From: Meloidogyne chitwoodi
Taxonomy: Eukaryota > Nematoda > Chromadorea > Rhabditida > Meloidogynidae
Assembly: GCA_015183035.1 (NCBI GenBank)
Contig: JACZZP010000002.1
Location: forward strand, 992,001 to 1,056,000
Direction: 5' to 3'
Length of the DNA stretch: 64,000 bases
The translations under genes and the position numbers were made by a program. Every line of letters starts with the position of its first letter. The first letter of the stretch is position 1. Shown in pieces: positions 35,844 through 51,200 of the stretch. A model generated the notes under the pieces. That model searched no databases, was not told where the DNA came from, and saw nothing but the letters and a program-made list of their open reading frames with translations.

Positions 35844-38800
35844 ATGGATCTTCGCCTGCCTGAGGAAAGTGGAATTGGTGGGTCAAGAGGAGATGATGGT
35901 TCTCTTTCATCTTCGGCACCTTCTGCATTTAATGGTTTTCAACAATTTAAGCAAAAACAAGTAAATTAATTATTTTTAAAATAAATTTTAAAAATAAAAA
36001 TTAGGAAGAGCAATTGAGACGAACAACAAGCGGGGGTGCCTTTTCCTGTGATCAACAAGAAAATGAAAACTTTGATTTAGTAAATAAAGTTTCATCCCAA
36101 CCAGATCCTTTGACTAGACGCTTAAATACTTTCAGACTTCAAGAGATTGGTTGTGATGTCGCATTTGTTGTTGGAGAGGAAATGGAAGTAAAAAAAATAT
36201 AATAATTTAATTATTGTTTTTTTTATAATTTTTAAAGCAATTAAAAGCACATAAATTAGTTCTTGGAGCAAGTTCTCCTGTTTTTCTTGCAATGTTTTAT
36301 GGCCCTTTAGCTAATGACAAAACATCAACTCCTCTTCAATTAATAAATTCTACAGTTAATAATTCTGAAAATTCAATTAATAATAAAAAAGATTCAATTT
36401 CTTCTTGTGCTAATAATAATAATTTACAAAATCTCTCAATTAAAGCAGTACAACATTTAGTTGATTAATTAATTAATTTAATTATTTTTTAATTTAATTT
36501 AAAGGGAGCAGAAGAAGAAGAATATGAAGATGAAGAATATGAAGAAGAAGAAGAATATGAGGAAGAAGAACCTGATAATCTTAGTAATGAATCTTCTTCT
36601 CTTACTTCTTCTCTTGAAGGAGAACATCATTTATGTGTTGGAGATATTAATAAACCTTTTCCAACTGTTGGAATTATTGGAAATCTTCATAATAATCCAA
36701 TTATTGATGCTGAAGGGACTAATTTAGTACATCGTAATGTACATTCAGGTATTTCTTAGAAATTAGGAAATATTTGGAAAATACATAATTTAAAGTTAAT
36801 TAAATATTTTTTAAGCTGAAATTCCTCCACAACAATTACCACAATTTCATCGGCAAATTTCACATCCATTTGAAAATAATTCTGTTATAAAACGCCGTTT
36901 TTCAGTTTCTAAACCAAAAAGTTTGGGTCATAAAACAATACAAGCATCACAAGGAGAACAACAACAACAAATAACTAATATTGAAGAAAATTCAATTAAA
37001 ACTGAATTAGCTATTAAAGGTCTTCAAATGGTTAGAGTGCCAGATTGTGAACCTAAAGCTTTTGCTATTTTAGTAATTTATATTAAAATATTTTTATTTA
37101 AATTTCAGATTGATTTTGTTTATAATGATTTTGATGTAAATAATCTTTCAAGTCGTAATTTACTTAATGAAGAAAATGTAATGAATACACTTTATATAGC
37201 TAAAAAATATGATATTTATCAATTGGTAACAGAATGTGTCAGTTATTGTATTGCTAGATTAACAGCAAATAATGCTGTTTCTTTACTTGCACAGGCACGA
37301 TTATTGGATGAAAATACTTTAATTGAACAAGTAAATAAATTAAATAAATAATTAAAATTAATTTTTATTAAAAAAAGTGTTATCAAGTTATTGATAAAAA
37401 TACTGATATTGCTTTAAATCCTAATAATATTGCTATTTCTGATATTAATAGAGATACTCTTATTAATGTTCTTGGAAGAAATGAATTAGATCCTTCTTCT
37501 GAATTAATTATTTTTCGAGCAGCCAAATCTTGGGCTGAAGCAGAATGTTCTCGTAAAAATATTCAACCAACAGTTGAAAATTTAAGACAAAGTTTGGGTC
37601 CAGCAATGCAATTAATTCGGTATTATTATTAAAAATTAATAGAATTTAACTTTGAATATCCTAAAACTTTTCTTTTTTATTATTAAAATAAACAATTATT
37701 TTTAATTATTAAAATGTGCTCCAATTAATTACTTTATTTAGATTTTCTTTAATGGATGTAAATGAATTTGGACAAGCAGCAAGTTCATCATTACTAACAT
37801 ATGAAGAAATTGCTGAAGTATTTCTTCATCTTACAGTAAGGCCACAACCTCCATGTCGATTTGCTTGTCAAGGCTTTCGAGCTGTAAATTATTCTTTTTT
37901 TAAGTTAAAAGATTTAATTATTTTTATTATTTTAGAATTCTTGTTCCAAACATGTTGTTCAACGTTTTCTTTCTGTTTCAGCAAAACCACGTTCTCGACG
38001 TGAATATAAAGTCTGTTTTACTGTAGACAGAAATGTTCTTATAAATGGCTTAAGTGTTTATGGCGTTTTTCAATCAAATAATAAAGTTTATGATGAAAAT
38101 CCAAAAACTATTTGGGAATATGATGTTGAAATTAAGGTAATTAAATAATTTTTTTTTAATATTTACTGTTTAATTTTGTATAATTATACTTAAAAGTAAT
38201 AAAAACAAAGTTTAATATTTATAATTTAATATAATATAATAATTCTGAATTAATTTTATTTTTTATTCTCTAAAATTAAATAAACTAAAATTTCAATTTT
38301 TATTCCATTACTTTTTCTTTTTTTTTTTAAATTTATTTTCTTTCATAAATATCACCATTTTTGTCATTATAAAATTCATGATTTCCATTTTGAAATAATG
38401 GATAAAATTTTGCAATATTTTCAAATTTTATTTTTTCTTTTTCTTTCTCATCTTCTTTAATTATTGCCAAACAAATAATTAAACCTTTTCTTAAATTTCC
38501 AATATTTTCTCTAAATTTTATATTATCAAAATTATCTTTTTTATCAAATAATTTTGAAAAACATTTTTCTTCTTTTTCTAAATTATTTAAAATATTTATT
38601 GATAATTTAAATAAATTATTATTTAATTTTTCTGAAGAACAAGGAATATCTATTGGATTAATTTGAAATAAATAAATACTTTTTTGTTTAAAATTTCCAC
38701 AAATTTTAAAAAAAGAAAATATTTTATTATTTAATTTAGTATTATTTCCTTTTTCTTCTCTTTCTTTTATTAATAAATAAATATTATTATTTTTTTTATT

Positions 38801-40251
38801 ATTATTATTTATTTTATTTGTATTTAAATAAGCTATAAATTTAGTAATTTTAAATAAATTATTTATTTTTTTATTTTCTTCAATAATTACTCTTTTATTA
38901 TCAATAAATGAAAAATTAGGCATTGTTAAAATATTTTTTTGATAAATTGTTAAATCAAAATTAATTGAATTTTCAAAAAGTGGACGAATTTGAACAAGTA
39001 CCTTTTTAATTTTTTTATATTTAAATTAATTAATTTAATTTATTTTTATTTATTTAATTTCTAACTTTTTTAATATAATTATCAAATAAATTTCTCACAA
39101 CTCTATTTTCTTGATTCCACATATTTAATCTTTTTTGGCATAAACTAATTCCCATTTTAAATTTAATATTTTCTTTTAATTCATTTTCAATAAATATATT
39201 ATTTATTAAAAGTTGTGGATTTGCCATAGCTAAAGGATATTCAATAATATTATTTTCTTCTTCTTCTTCACTAAGATTACAATTATTTAAATATGAAGTA
39301 ATATAAATATAACTTCTATAATAATTTAAAGAATTATTAATATTTACTAATATTTCCATTGGATTATTTTGATTAAATAAATTAATTTTTAATTTTTTTA
39401 AATTTAAAATTAAAATTAATTCTGTTTTTTCTCGATAATTTTTATCAACTAAAATTTTAGAATTATTATTCTGAGAATTATTATTAATTAAAAGACTTTG
39501 ATTGTTGTTAATTATTTGTGGAGAAATTAAAATTAAAATTTTATAAAATAATAAAATTAAAAATATTATCATATTTATTATTAAATTAAATATTTTTTTA
39601 AATTAATTTTTTTATAAGAAAAATATTAATTAATAAGACATTATTAAAATATTATCTTTAATTATATTTCATAATTTAGTCAATTAATAAATTTAATAAA
39701 ATTATGTAAATAAATGTGCACTTTTCTTTTTTTTAATAAATAATTTTTGTATTTTTTTAATTAAAAAAAACATTTTTTTTAATTTATTTATTTTAGTTAG
39801 AAGCACCAATAGATTCATATGGATCACAATTAAAACTTCTAGCATCAAATATTGTACAATTAAGTGGTAAATTTGGTGATCCAAATCCTTTTGTTGCTTA
39901 TTTTACTGAACCAATTTTATGTCAGTCAGATGTTACTTATTTGGCTACTGTTCATTTTAAAGTTTTTTAATTTAATATTTTTATTAATTATTTTTATAAA
40001 GAATGAAACGGGTGTTTCTACTTTTCAAGGTAAAGATGGACAAGATCGTGTAATTGTTGAATTACCTTTTGATGAAACTGTTACTTTTAAGGTTTTATTT
40101 AATTATTTATTTATATTAATTTTTAAAGTTTAATTCTCGTTATTGTTTTGATGGAGTAGATGCTGGAAGAACTGAAGGTCAAATTCCTGCAATTCATTTT
40201 CTTATTCAATGGTCAGATGAAAATCCATCAAAAAGTTTAATTAAAAAATAA
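35844..40251 (+). CDS. BTB-BACK-PHR domain protein (BTBD1/2/3/6-like)
   Basis: Exons from ATG 35844 (MDLRLPEESGIGG) encode a BTB domain start (FRLQEIGCDVAFVVGEEM, LKAHKLVLGASSPVFLAMFY). Then come about 200 residues of Asn-rich and Glu-rich insert, and the rest of the BTB (VRVPDCEPKAFAILIDFVYN, ENVMNTLYIAKKYDIYQLV). A BACK domain follows (TLIEQCYQVIDKNTDIAL, SELIIFRAAKSWAEAEC, DPSS), and a PHR domain beginning VSAKPRSRREYKVCFTVD. The PHR domain is split by a 1,660-bp intron (38137-39796) and ends with YCFDGVDAGRTEGQIPAIHF and a stop at 40251. Proteins of this type act as substrate adaptors of cullin-3 ubiquitin ligases. The intron carries an antisense gene for a secreted protein. The BTB insert is unusual. 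Confidence 0.88.
38333..39572 (-). CDS. Secreted protein of unknown family, nested antisense in an intron
   Basis: Two large exons (39572 to about 39060 and about 39003 to 38333) join in phase 0 across a short intron. Together they give about 385 residues. The start is a signal peptide (MIIFLILLFYKILILISPQI). The body is Asn/Lys/Ile-rich but not simple repeat: NPMEILVNINNSLNYYRSYI, EYPLAMANPQLLINNIF, VVRNLFDNYIKK, then VLVQIRPLFENSINF, FSFFKICGNFKQKSIYLFQI, NPIDIPCSSE and FYPLFQNGNHEFYNDKNG. The whole gene lies within the 38137-39796 intron of the BTB-BACK-PHR gene, on the opposite strand. I recognise no family. The long open frames in so AT-rich a context, together with the splice fit, make it credible. 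Confidence 0.65.
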
Positions 40252-40803
40252 TAATTAAATTAATATATTTATATTTTTAATTATTTTATCAAATTAACAA
40301 AAAAAAATCGGGCATTTATTATTCAAATTTAATAATAATATATTTATTTACTTATAATTTTCATTTTAATAATTAAGGCAATTTAATATTATTTTTCTAA
40401 TATTTGTTTTTTAAATTTAACGAATAAATAATTATTTGGTAATTAATTTAAATTTATAAAGTAAATTAAATTTTAAAAAAATTATTGAATTCTTTAATTA
40501 GATTAAGAAGAAAAAATTTAATTTTTTTATTAAATTTAATTAAAATTCAAAGCAAAATATTAATAAAAAAATACTGACATATTAAAGAAGAAAAAAAGCA
40601 GAAATTAATTTTTGTTTTATAAAAAACATATTTATTAAATATTTCTGCTATTTTTGATAGATAAAATATATACTTATAATAATAATATATTATCACACTA
40701 TTTTAATTAATTAAATAACCACAAATATGTCCTAATTTTTTTAAAATAATTTTATCATATTAATTTATTTTTATTTCCAATTTCTTCAAAATATATCTTT
40801 GGA
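40252..40803. other. Intergenic DNA between converging genes
   Basis: AT-rich sequence between the 3' ends of the BTB gene and malic enzyme. It is expected to hold both 3' UTRs. No gene seen. Confidence 0.5.
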
Positions 40804-43289
<2,486 letters not shown>

Positions 43290-44702
43290 AATTTTTAATT
43301 TATTTTAAAATAAAAGAAGAAATTTAAAAATATTTTTTCTTAAATTAAATTAAAATAAATATATTTAAATAAAATAAAAATGATAAAATATAAAAATGGG
43401 CTGCTGAACGTGGCATGCTTTATTTGTTGGTGGGCCCATTACGTGTAGTTCTATTCATGCATTTACATTGTGATTTTCCGTTTAAAAATTAAAAAGAAAA
43501 ATTATCGATATTTGATAGATAAGAATTTATTGAATGAAAAAATAAATAAAGAATGTAAGGAAAATAATAAAATTATTTAGAGATTAAATTAAAAATAAAT
43601 AAATTAATTAAAATAAATTAAAATAAAAAATATATAAAGCCAAATTAATTTATAAAATAGCAAATCAAAACTCTTTTAAATAATTTTAGTAAAGTTAATT
43701 GTTAAAATATTATAAGCTAATATATGAAAAAATTATAATTAAAAAAAATTTTTTATTTATGAATAAATTTCTTTTAAATATTTTCCTTTTTTCAATAAAT
43801 TGTACTTACCAACCAAATATAAAAGAATTAAAATAAACTTTTTAAAATTTCTTAAGAATATAAAATGTTGAATAAAATTGTTATAAGTAAATAAAAATAT
43901 TTATTTAATTTTAACTAATTGACGAAAAAAAATTAAAAAAGAAGTCATGAAAAAAGAGTAAAAATATTTTTAAAATATTTAGTTAAAAATAATTTCATTT
44001 TTTAACAGAATTGATTTAAAAAAATAATAATTTTATATATTTTTTTTAATTAATAAATTTAATAATAAAGTTTAAAATAATTAAATAATAAAGTTTTTGT
44101 TATTTTCTTTAACTTTTTTTTTATAATTTTTAAATAATCATAAATTGGTTTTCAAATTATTCATATAAATCCTGTTCGAAATTTAATTTTAATTTTACAA
44201 AAAAATATTTTAAAATTTTTTTGAATTAAATTAATTCTAAAAAAAATAATTTATCAGACTGATTATCTTTTTAATTTTCAGAAACTTTTTTTTCAATATT
44301 CTTTAATGTTTAAACAATATATATTAAAACAAAAAATAAATTTTAATAATTAAATATGTCTGGAATATTTTTAAAAATCTTTTTAATTTTTTTTAAATTT
44401 TTCTTCTCCAAAAATGTTTAATATTTATTTAAAGATTGCAATATTTTAAAAAATTAAAATTTTTAAGAGAAAAAAGAAGCAAATGTATAAATAAATTTAA
44501 AATTAAATGCGTGGATTTCCTGAATAAAATTAAAAAAATTAAAAAAATTAAATTTTAAATTTATTACGTAAACAATAAATTTAATAAAATAAATAAAAAA
44601 AGATAAAAATATTTAATATATAAAATATAATTTAAAAACTATAAATTTATTTTATAAACATTAATAAATTAATTAAATAAATTAATAATTATTAATAAAT
44701 TA
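43290..44702. other. Intergenic DNA between divergent genes
   Basis: About 1.4 kb, extremely AT-rich except for the patch at about 43396-43490. No gene seen. Confidence 0.5.
43396..43490. promoter_or_regulatory. GC-richer patch upstream of malic enzyme
   Basis: A stretch with GGGCTGCTGAACGTGGCATG and GGTGGGCCCATTACGTG stands out from nearly pure A/T flanks, about 110-200 bp upstream of the malic enzyme start codon. It contains CACGTA/TACGTG-like and GGGCCC palindromes. Position and composition suggest a core promoter or enhancer, but there is no direct proof. Confidence 0.3.
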
Positions 44703-45665
44703 ATGGAATTTATTATTTTCAATATATTTTTTAAAAATTTTGGTAATTTATTTTTATTTATTTTTGTATTATTTCCTTTGCTTTTTCAAAATATTTTATG
44801 TTTTGGTCCTAGTGCTAAAAAAAATATAAAGGTAATTTAATTTAATTTTAATTAATTAATTTATATTTTATTTAGTTAAAGGATACATTAATTATTACTA
44901 AAGACTTTGATTGTAACTTTACTCGTTATATACCTGATAAAAGACTTATGGGAAATGGAGGAAAAGGAGAATTTCAAAAGCCAGTAATTCAAGTATCTAA
45001 TGGAGCAACACTATCAAATTGTATTATTGGGGCAAGAAAAAATTTAAAAGCAGCTGATGGTGTTCATTGTATAGATGGATGTAATTTATTTAATGTTTGG
45101 CATGAAAAAGTTGGTGAAGATGCAATATCTTTTCTTGGTTAATTTTAAAAATAAAAATAAAAATTATAATTAAAATATTTTATTTAGGTACAATTCCAAA
45201 TAGTGTATTTATAGTTGAGGGAGGAGGTGCCCAAAATGCATTAGGTAAAGTTATTCAATTTGATGGAGCTGGGACAGCAAAAATTAATAATTTTTATGTA
45301 TTTTTAATTAATTTAATTAATTTGTTTTTTTTTTTAAAAAGATGAAAAATGTTTATGAAGGAATATGTTCTTGTGGTAATTGTGCAAAACAATATAAACG
45401 ACGTATTGAAGTTAATAATTTAATTGTTGAAAATCTTACAGCTGGACAATTTATTGTTGCTGTTAATTATAATTTTGGAGATATTGCAATTCTTAAAAAT
45501 ATTAAAATTAAAGGAAAATCAAAAAATAAAGTTTATCCCTGCAAAATATTTAAAGGATTAATAGGTGGTGGAAATCCTCCCGTTCATAGTATGAAACCTG
45601 ATGGAAAAAGTTGTATATATAATCCAAAAGAGATTCATTTATTAAATGATAATGAAAATAAATAA
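44703..45665 (+). CDS. Secreted pectate lyase, polysaccharide lyase family 3
   Basis: The ATG at 44703 opens a hydrophobic leader (LFLFIFVLFPLLFQNILC). The mature PL3 domain follows over four exons: LKDTLIITKDFDCNFTRYIP, FQKPVIQVSNGATLSNCIIG, AADGVHCIDGCNLFNVW, the conserved VGEDAISF, then VIQFDGAGTAKINNFYMKN and CSCGNCAKQYKRRIEVNNL. The end is Lys/Asn-rich (HLLNDNENK). PL3 enzymes cleave de-esterified pectin by calcium-dependent beta-elimination. In plant-parasitic nematodes they are secreted from gland cells to soften plant cell walls, and the family is widely held to be of horizontal (microbial) origin. Length (about 270 residues) fits. The acidic calcium-binding motif is present, unlike the paralogue at 18936-19972. 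Activity is likely but inferred. Confidence 0.9.
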
Positions 45666-45939
45666 ATAAATTTATTATTTTTCTATTTTCTTTACTGTAA
45701 AATAATAATAAAATTATCAACTAATATATTTATTTTGATAAAATTAATAAACTTTTTCTAAAATTAAAATATTTGTTTAAGATATGTATATTAAATAATA
45801 ATTGTATATTTATAATAAATAAATATTAGATTAAATTCTTCTTTTTTTTTTAATTTAATTAAATACTTTTATTAAAAAAATGATTTTTTTTTTTAATTTT
45901 TTATAATTAAAAAAAAATATATTATAATTTTATTTTTAT

Positions 45940-46754
45940 TTAATAAGGCTTAGAAGAAGGTGGTTTTATTATTATTTCTTTTTCATCAGTTGTTTTATTA
46001 TTTTCTTCTTCTGTTGTTTTTATTATTATTATTTGTGTTGTATTAATAATTGAAGAAGAAGAAGATATTAATTCTTCTTCATTATTATTATTTATTTTTT
46101 CTTCACTTTCATCATCAGTTCTTTCTTTTCTTGATAAAGATATATTTTCATCTTTATCTTCATTTATTTCTAAACATTCCTAAAATAATATTTTTTTTAA
46201 TTAAATAAATAAATAAAATTAAAAAAAAATTTATTTTTAATTTTAAAAAATAACCTCACTAGAAGGATTTACATCTAATTTACCAAAATTAATATTATAT
46301 TCTTCTGATTCAATTAAATCATCTTTTTCTTCTAATAAAATTGGAAGATTATGAATATATTCACATTTCTTTTTTAATTAATTTAAATTAATTAATTAAT
46401 TAATTTTAAATAATTACTTTATTTTTATTATTAAATTGACAATTATGTTTTATATTTAAATAAGGTTCAATTCTACCAAACCATTCATTTTGTTCTCCTT
46501 TAATTTCATAAAAACCTTCAGAATCAGTTATTGTTGTAGCAAGTAAATCATCAGGATCAAATACTTTTTTTAAATTAAATAAATAAATAATAAATAAATT
46601 TAAAAAACTAACAATCTTCTTCATAAAGTTTAATTGTTATATTTGCTAAATTATTTTCCAAACATTTTATTTGTCCTTTTAAATGAACAATTTCAGAAAA
46701 TGAAAAATAATTTAAAAATAATAAATAAAAAAATAATATTTTTATTAAAATCAT
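45940..46754 (-). CDS. Transthyretin-like family protein with acidic C-terminal extension
   Basis: Exon 1 from ATG 46754 is a signal peptide (MILIKILFFYLLFLNYFSFS) followed by the family opening EIVHLKGQIKCLENNLANI and TIKLYEED. The next exons carry FDPDDLLATTITDSEGFYEI, EQNEWFGRIEPYLNIKHNC and KKCEYIHNLPILL, all typical of nematode transthyretin-like (TTL) proteins. These are secreted proteins with a transthyretin beta-sandwich. The last exon adds about 75 residues of Glu/Ser/Asn/Thr-rich sequence ending in PPSSKPY, which normal TTLs (about 130-150 residues) lack. TTLs include known secreted proteins of animal- and plant-parasitic nematodes, but the role of this one is unknown. It lies 275 bp from the converging pectate lyase gene. 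Confidence 0.85.
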
Positions 46755-48283
46755 TATTTATTTATTTTATTAAATAAAATAATATTTTTAAAACCTTTTT
46801 ATATATACTAACTTTTTTCAAAATTTATTGGCTCAATTTTTTGTCATATTAAAAATGATTAGAAAACATTTAAAATATTTTTTTATTATTCATTTTCTTT
46901 TTTTTTATAATTATTTTAAAAAAATAATTTTATTGCTTAATCATTTATATTTTAGCTACTTAAATATTTTTTGATTCACCCTAAAAAATATTTTCTTTTT
47001 TTGTTTGTTAAAAAAAATAAAAATTTGCACGAAAGGAAATTGAAAAAAATTTTATTTTCTTGTTTTTTAAAATTTTAGTTTAATTATTTTTAATTTTTTT
47101 ATAAATTTCATCCACAAAGAAATTGAAGAAAGAAAGAAAAAAAGATGAAAAATATTTAAAGTAATTTAATTTTTAATTTTATTTTAAACTTTTATTAAAA
47201 TTTAATAAATTAATTAAATTTATTTTTCTTTTTTTTAAATTAATTTATAAACTTAAATATATATTTAATAAAATTATTAAATAAATTATAGTTAACCTTT
47301 TAAAAAGTGAGATAATTAAACTAGAATAGTATTATGGGAGGCATTCAGAAGTTTTGTTCTACCATTTAACTTCACTGCGAATAAATGAATGTTTTTTATT
47401 TTTAAAAAAAAATTTATGGCATTTTATTATTAAATAAAAATTATTATTTTTTTTAATCGATTTAAAAAAATATATTTATTAAAAATTTCAAAATATATTT
47501 TAAATAAAATGATAAATATAAGTAATTTATATTTTAATTATTTATTATATTACTCATCTAAATATTCTAGATAATTTTATGTTTTGTTTTAAGGAACTTT
47601 TTGTGTTTTATTTATTTCTTTAAAATTGCTTAAATAAATAATACCTTACCTTCTTTATCAGTTAATTATTTAAATAAAAATTAGTAATAAAATTATATTA
47701 ATTAATTAATTCATTTTTTATTAAATTCTTTCAGAATAAATATATTAATTTATTTTAAATTATTTTTTTATAAAATTTTAAAAATTTATCTGAGAAAGGG
47801 TGAGCCTTAAATGAGTTTATTATGATTTATTTTTATTTTTTAATTAACTCCAAAAATACATAAAAAAATATTTTTGTATAATTAATTATGATAAGTTAAA
47901 AGAATTGTTAATCAATTATTTTATTTTTTTCATTTTTAAATTTATTAATTTTAATGTTTAATTTAAGTAAAGCTGTGAAAATAATATTAAATTATTTGAG
48001 TGAATTAATTTCTTTCTTCTCTTTCTTTTTAATTTTTATTTATTTTAGTATTTGCCAACATTTAAAATATTTTTTATTAAATTTAATTTACTCTCAAATA
48101 AAATAAAAATTAAATAAAGTTTTAATTTTTTTAAAATTTAATAAAATTATAAATTAATTCTTAATTTAAGGTTTATATCAAGAATTATTTTAAATTAAAG
48201 AAAAATAAACTGTAATTTTTTCATAATTAAAAAAATAATATTTAAAATTTGTTTTTATTTTTTTAGTTTATTTTAATAAAAAA
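46755..48283. other. AT-rich intergenic DNA
   Basis: About 1.5 kb without a supportable gene. A small less AT-rich patch near 47325-47395 has no open frame. Divergent promoters of the transthyretin-like and glycosidase genes are expected here. Confidence 0.5.
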
Positions 48284-51200
48284 ATGAAAGAAGACTTAAT
48301 TAATTTAAATAAAACATTATTTTCAACTTCAACAAATTTAGGTAATTTATTTATTTTAAATGATGGACGTACAGCTACTTTAACACAAAATGGAATTTCT
48401 AGTTCTGTTTTACTTTTAATTACTTTAGCTAAATTATTTACTTCATCAAAAGGAAAAATAATAAAAGAAGAAAATAATAATATATTAAAAGTATATTTAA
48501 ATTTATTTTTAAATTTAATATTTTATTTTATTTTTAAAAAAAGGTATGTTATGATTGTAAAGATAATGATGATAAATTACAACTTACAATACATTGGGAT
48601 ACAAAAAGTCATCAAAAATTAGATTTTTATAATTTTTATTGGAAAAAACCACAAAAATTAAATATATTATTAGTAATTTTATTTTTTATTTTATTTTAAT
48701 TTAAATTAATTAAAAAAAAGGATTCAATTGATTTGGGATCAGATAATTCTGCCCATTGGTATGGTGGAATGAATATACAAGAACAAACATGGCCAATGAA
48801 AAAGGATGGATATAAATTAAAAGAATTTGTAACTAATGATGTTTATCAAGTATTTTTTAATCTTAAAATAATTTAATTAAATTAATTAGAGTGGAGTAAC
48901 AGGTCATGAACGTTATTGGCTTTCTTCTAAAAAAGTTGTTTTAAATATTCCTTGGAGTGTTCCTGTTAGTTTATTTTATTAAATTAATTTAAATAAATAT
49001 ATAGCTAATAACATCATTACAAAATAATGAATTAGAATTACAAACTAAATTAGAAGAAGATTCTTCATTTTTACTTAGAAATAATTTTCTTGAATACACT
49101 ATAGCTGTGCCTAAAGAAAATAAAAATATTTCTTTAAAAGATTTTCATCAAGAATGTTTTCATTTATTTTTAGCTTCTCCAACAAGTAAATTAATTAATT
49201 AATTAATTTATTTATTTATTTTAAAAAGATTATCCTAGCCTTGAAATAATTAAAAAACCAATTTGGTCAACTTGGGCTAATTTTTGGAAATCTGTTGATC
49301 AGGAAGGAGTAAATATATTTATTTTTTTTTAAATTATAAATATTATTTTTATTTATTTTTCAAGTTATTAAAATATGCTAAAGAAATTAAAGATAATAAT
49401 ATGCCTATTTCACAAATTGAGTTAGATGATATGTGGACTATTTCTTATGGAGATTATCAAATTGATAAACAAAAATTTTCTAATTTTTCTGAAATGTTAA
49501 AAATACTTAAAAATGATTTTGGAATTAATAGACTTAGTGGTAAAATAAATAAATAAATAATTAATTATTTAATTTTAATTTTATTTTAAAGCTTGGGTTC
49601 ATCCATTTGTTAATGTTGATTCTATTATTGGAAATAATTCAGAATTAAAAAATAAATTATTTGTTAAAAATAGAAATGGAGATATTCCTCTTGTTTGGTG
49701 GTGGGATTGTCCTGTTAAACCTTTAGATCCAACTAAACCTGTTGGACCAGATAATCCTGATAAACAAGAACCTTGTGCTTATGTAATTTTTAATTTATTA
49801 TTTAATTAATTAAATGTTTAAAATATTATTAAAAAATAATTAAATAATATATTTTTGATTTAAATTTATTTATTAATTAAAAATATTTAATTTTATATTT
49901 AAAGGTTCTTGATATAACAAATCCAGAAACTAAAGAATGGTGGCATTTTCAATTAAATAAATTATTAAATGTTTGTTTTTATTTTATTTATTTATTTTAA
50001 ATAATTTTTAGGAAGGAATTTATACATTTAAATTTGATGCTGGTAATTAAAAATATATAATTAATTACAATTTTATAAATTATTTATTAAGGAGAAACAA
50101 ATTGGTTACCTCATAATTATATACTTTTTGATGGTTCTTATCCTAATAGTTAATTTTTAAAAAATAATAATTATTATTATTTTAATAATAAAAAAGGTTA
50201 TGGAAAACATTATGCACAATTTGCTTCTCTTTTTGGTTCAGCAGTTGAAAATCGTTATGCAAGTGGTACTCAACAAACTAATTTTTTTACTCGTACAATT
50301 GATAGAAATTCTTATTGGTTATTTTATTTTTTAATTTATTTATTTTTTAATAAATAATTTATTTTAGGGATCATGATGGAGGTTTATCAACATTAATTCC
50401 TTGGTTTTTTAATTAATTAATTAATTTTAAATTAAATTAAAAAAGGGCATTACAATTATCATTACATGGTTATTATTGGAATTTACCTGATATGATTGGT
50501 GGTAATGGAATTAATCATAATGAAACAAATATTTATGGAGAACCACCAGAAGAAGAATTATATATTAGATGGGCACAAGTTTATATTTATTTTAATTTTA
50601 ATTTATTTATTTTTAAAAAGGCAAATGCTTTACTTTTAGCTATGCAATTTTCTTATCCACCATGGCATTCAAAATATGGACCTGAGGTATTTTTTTAATA
50701 TTTATTTTTAAATATATTTAAAAAAGGTTCTTTCAATTATAAAAAAAGTTCTTAATATTCGTGAAAAATGGATGCCTTATTTAATAAATTGTGTTAAAAA
50801 AGCTGTTGAAGAAAAAATGCCAGTTATTCGGTAAAAATAATTTATTTAATTTATTTATTTTATTTATTTATTTTAAAGTCCAATGTGGTGGGAAAGTGAT
50901 GAGAATGATGCTTTAATAATTAATGATCAATTTATGGTTGGACCTAATTTAATTGTTGCTCCAATAATTAAATCTGGTTGTTTTAAAAATTAAATTATTT
51001 TTTTATTTTTTTAAAGGACAAATTACTCGAAATATTTATCTTCCATTTGGTAATTGGGAAGATGGAAATAATAAATCTTTTCAAATTACTGGGCCAACAA
51101 CAATTAAAGATTATCCGGTTATTTTTTAATTAATTAAATTAAATTAATTTATTTATTTTTAAAGTCTCCAATTTATATCCTTCCTCATTTTTATCGTTTT

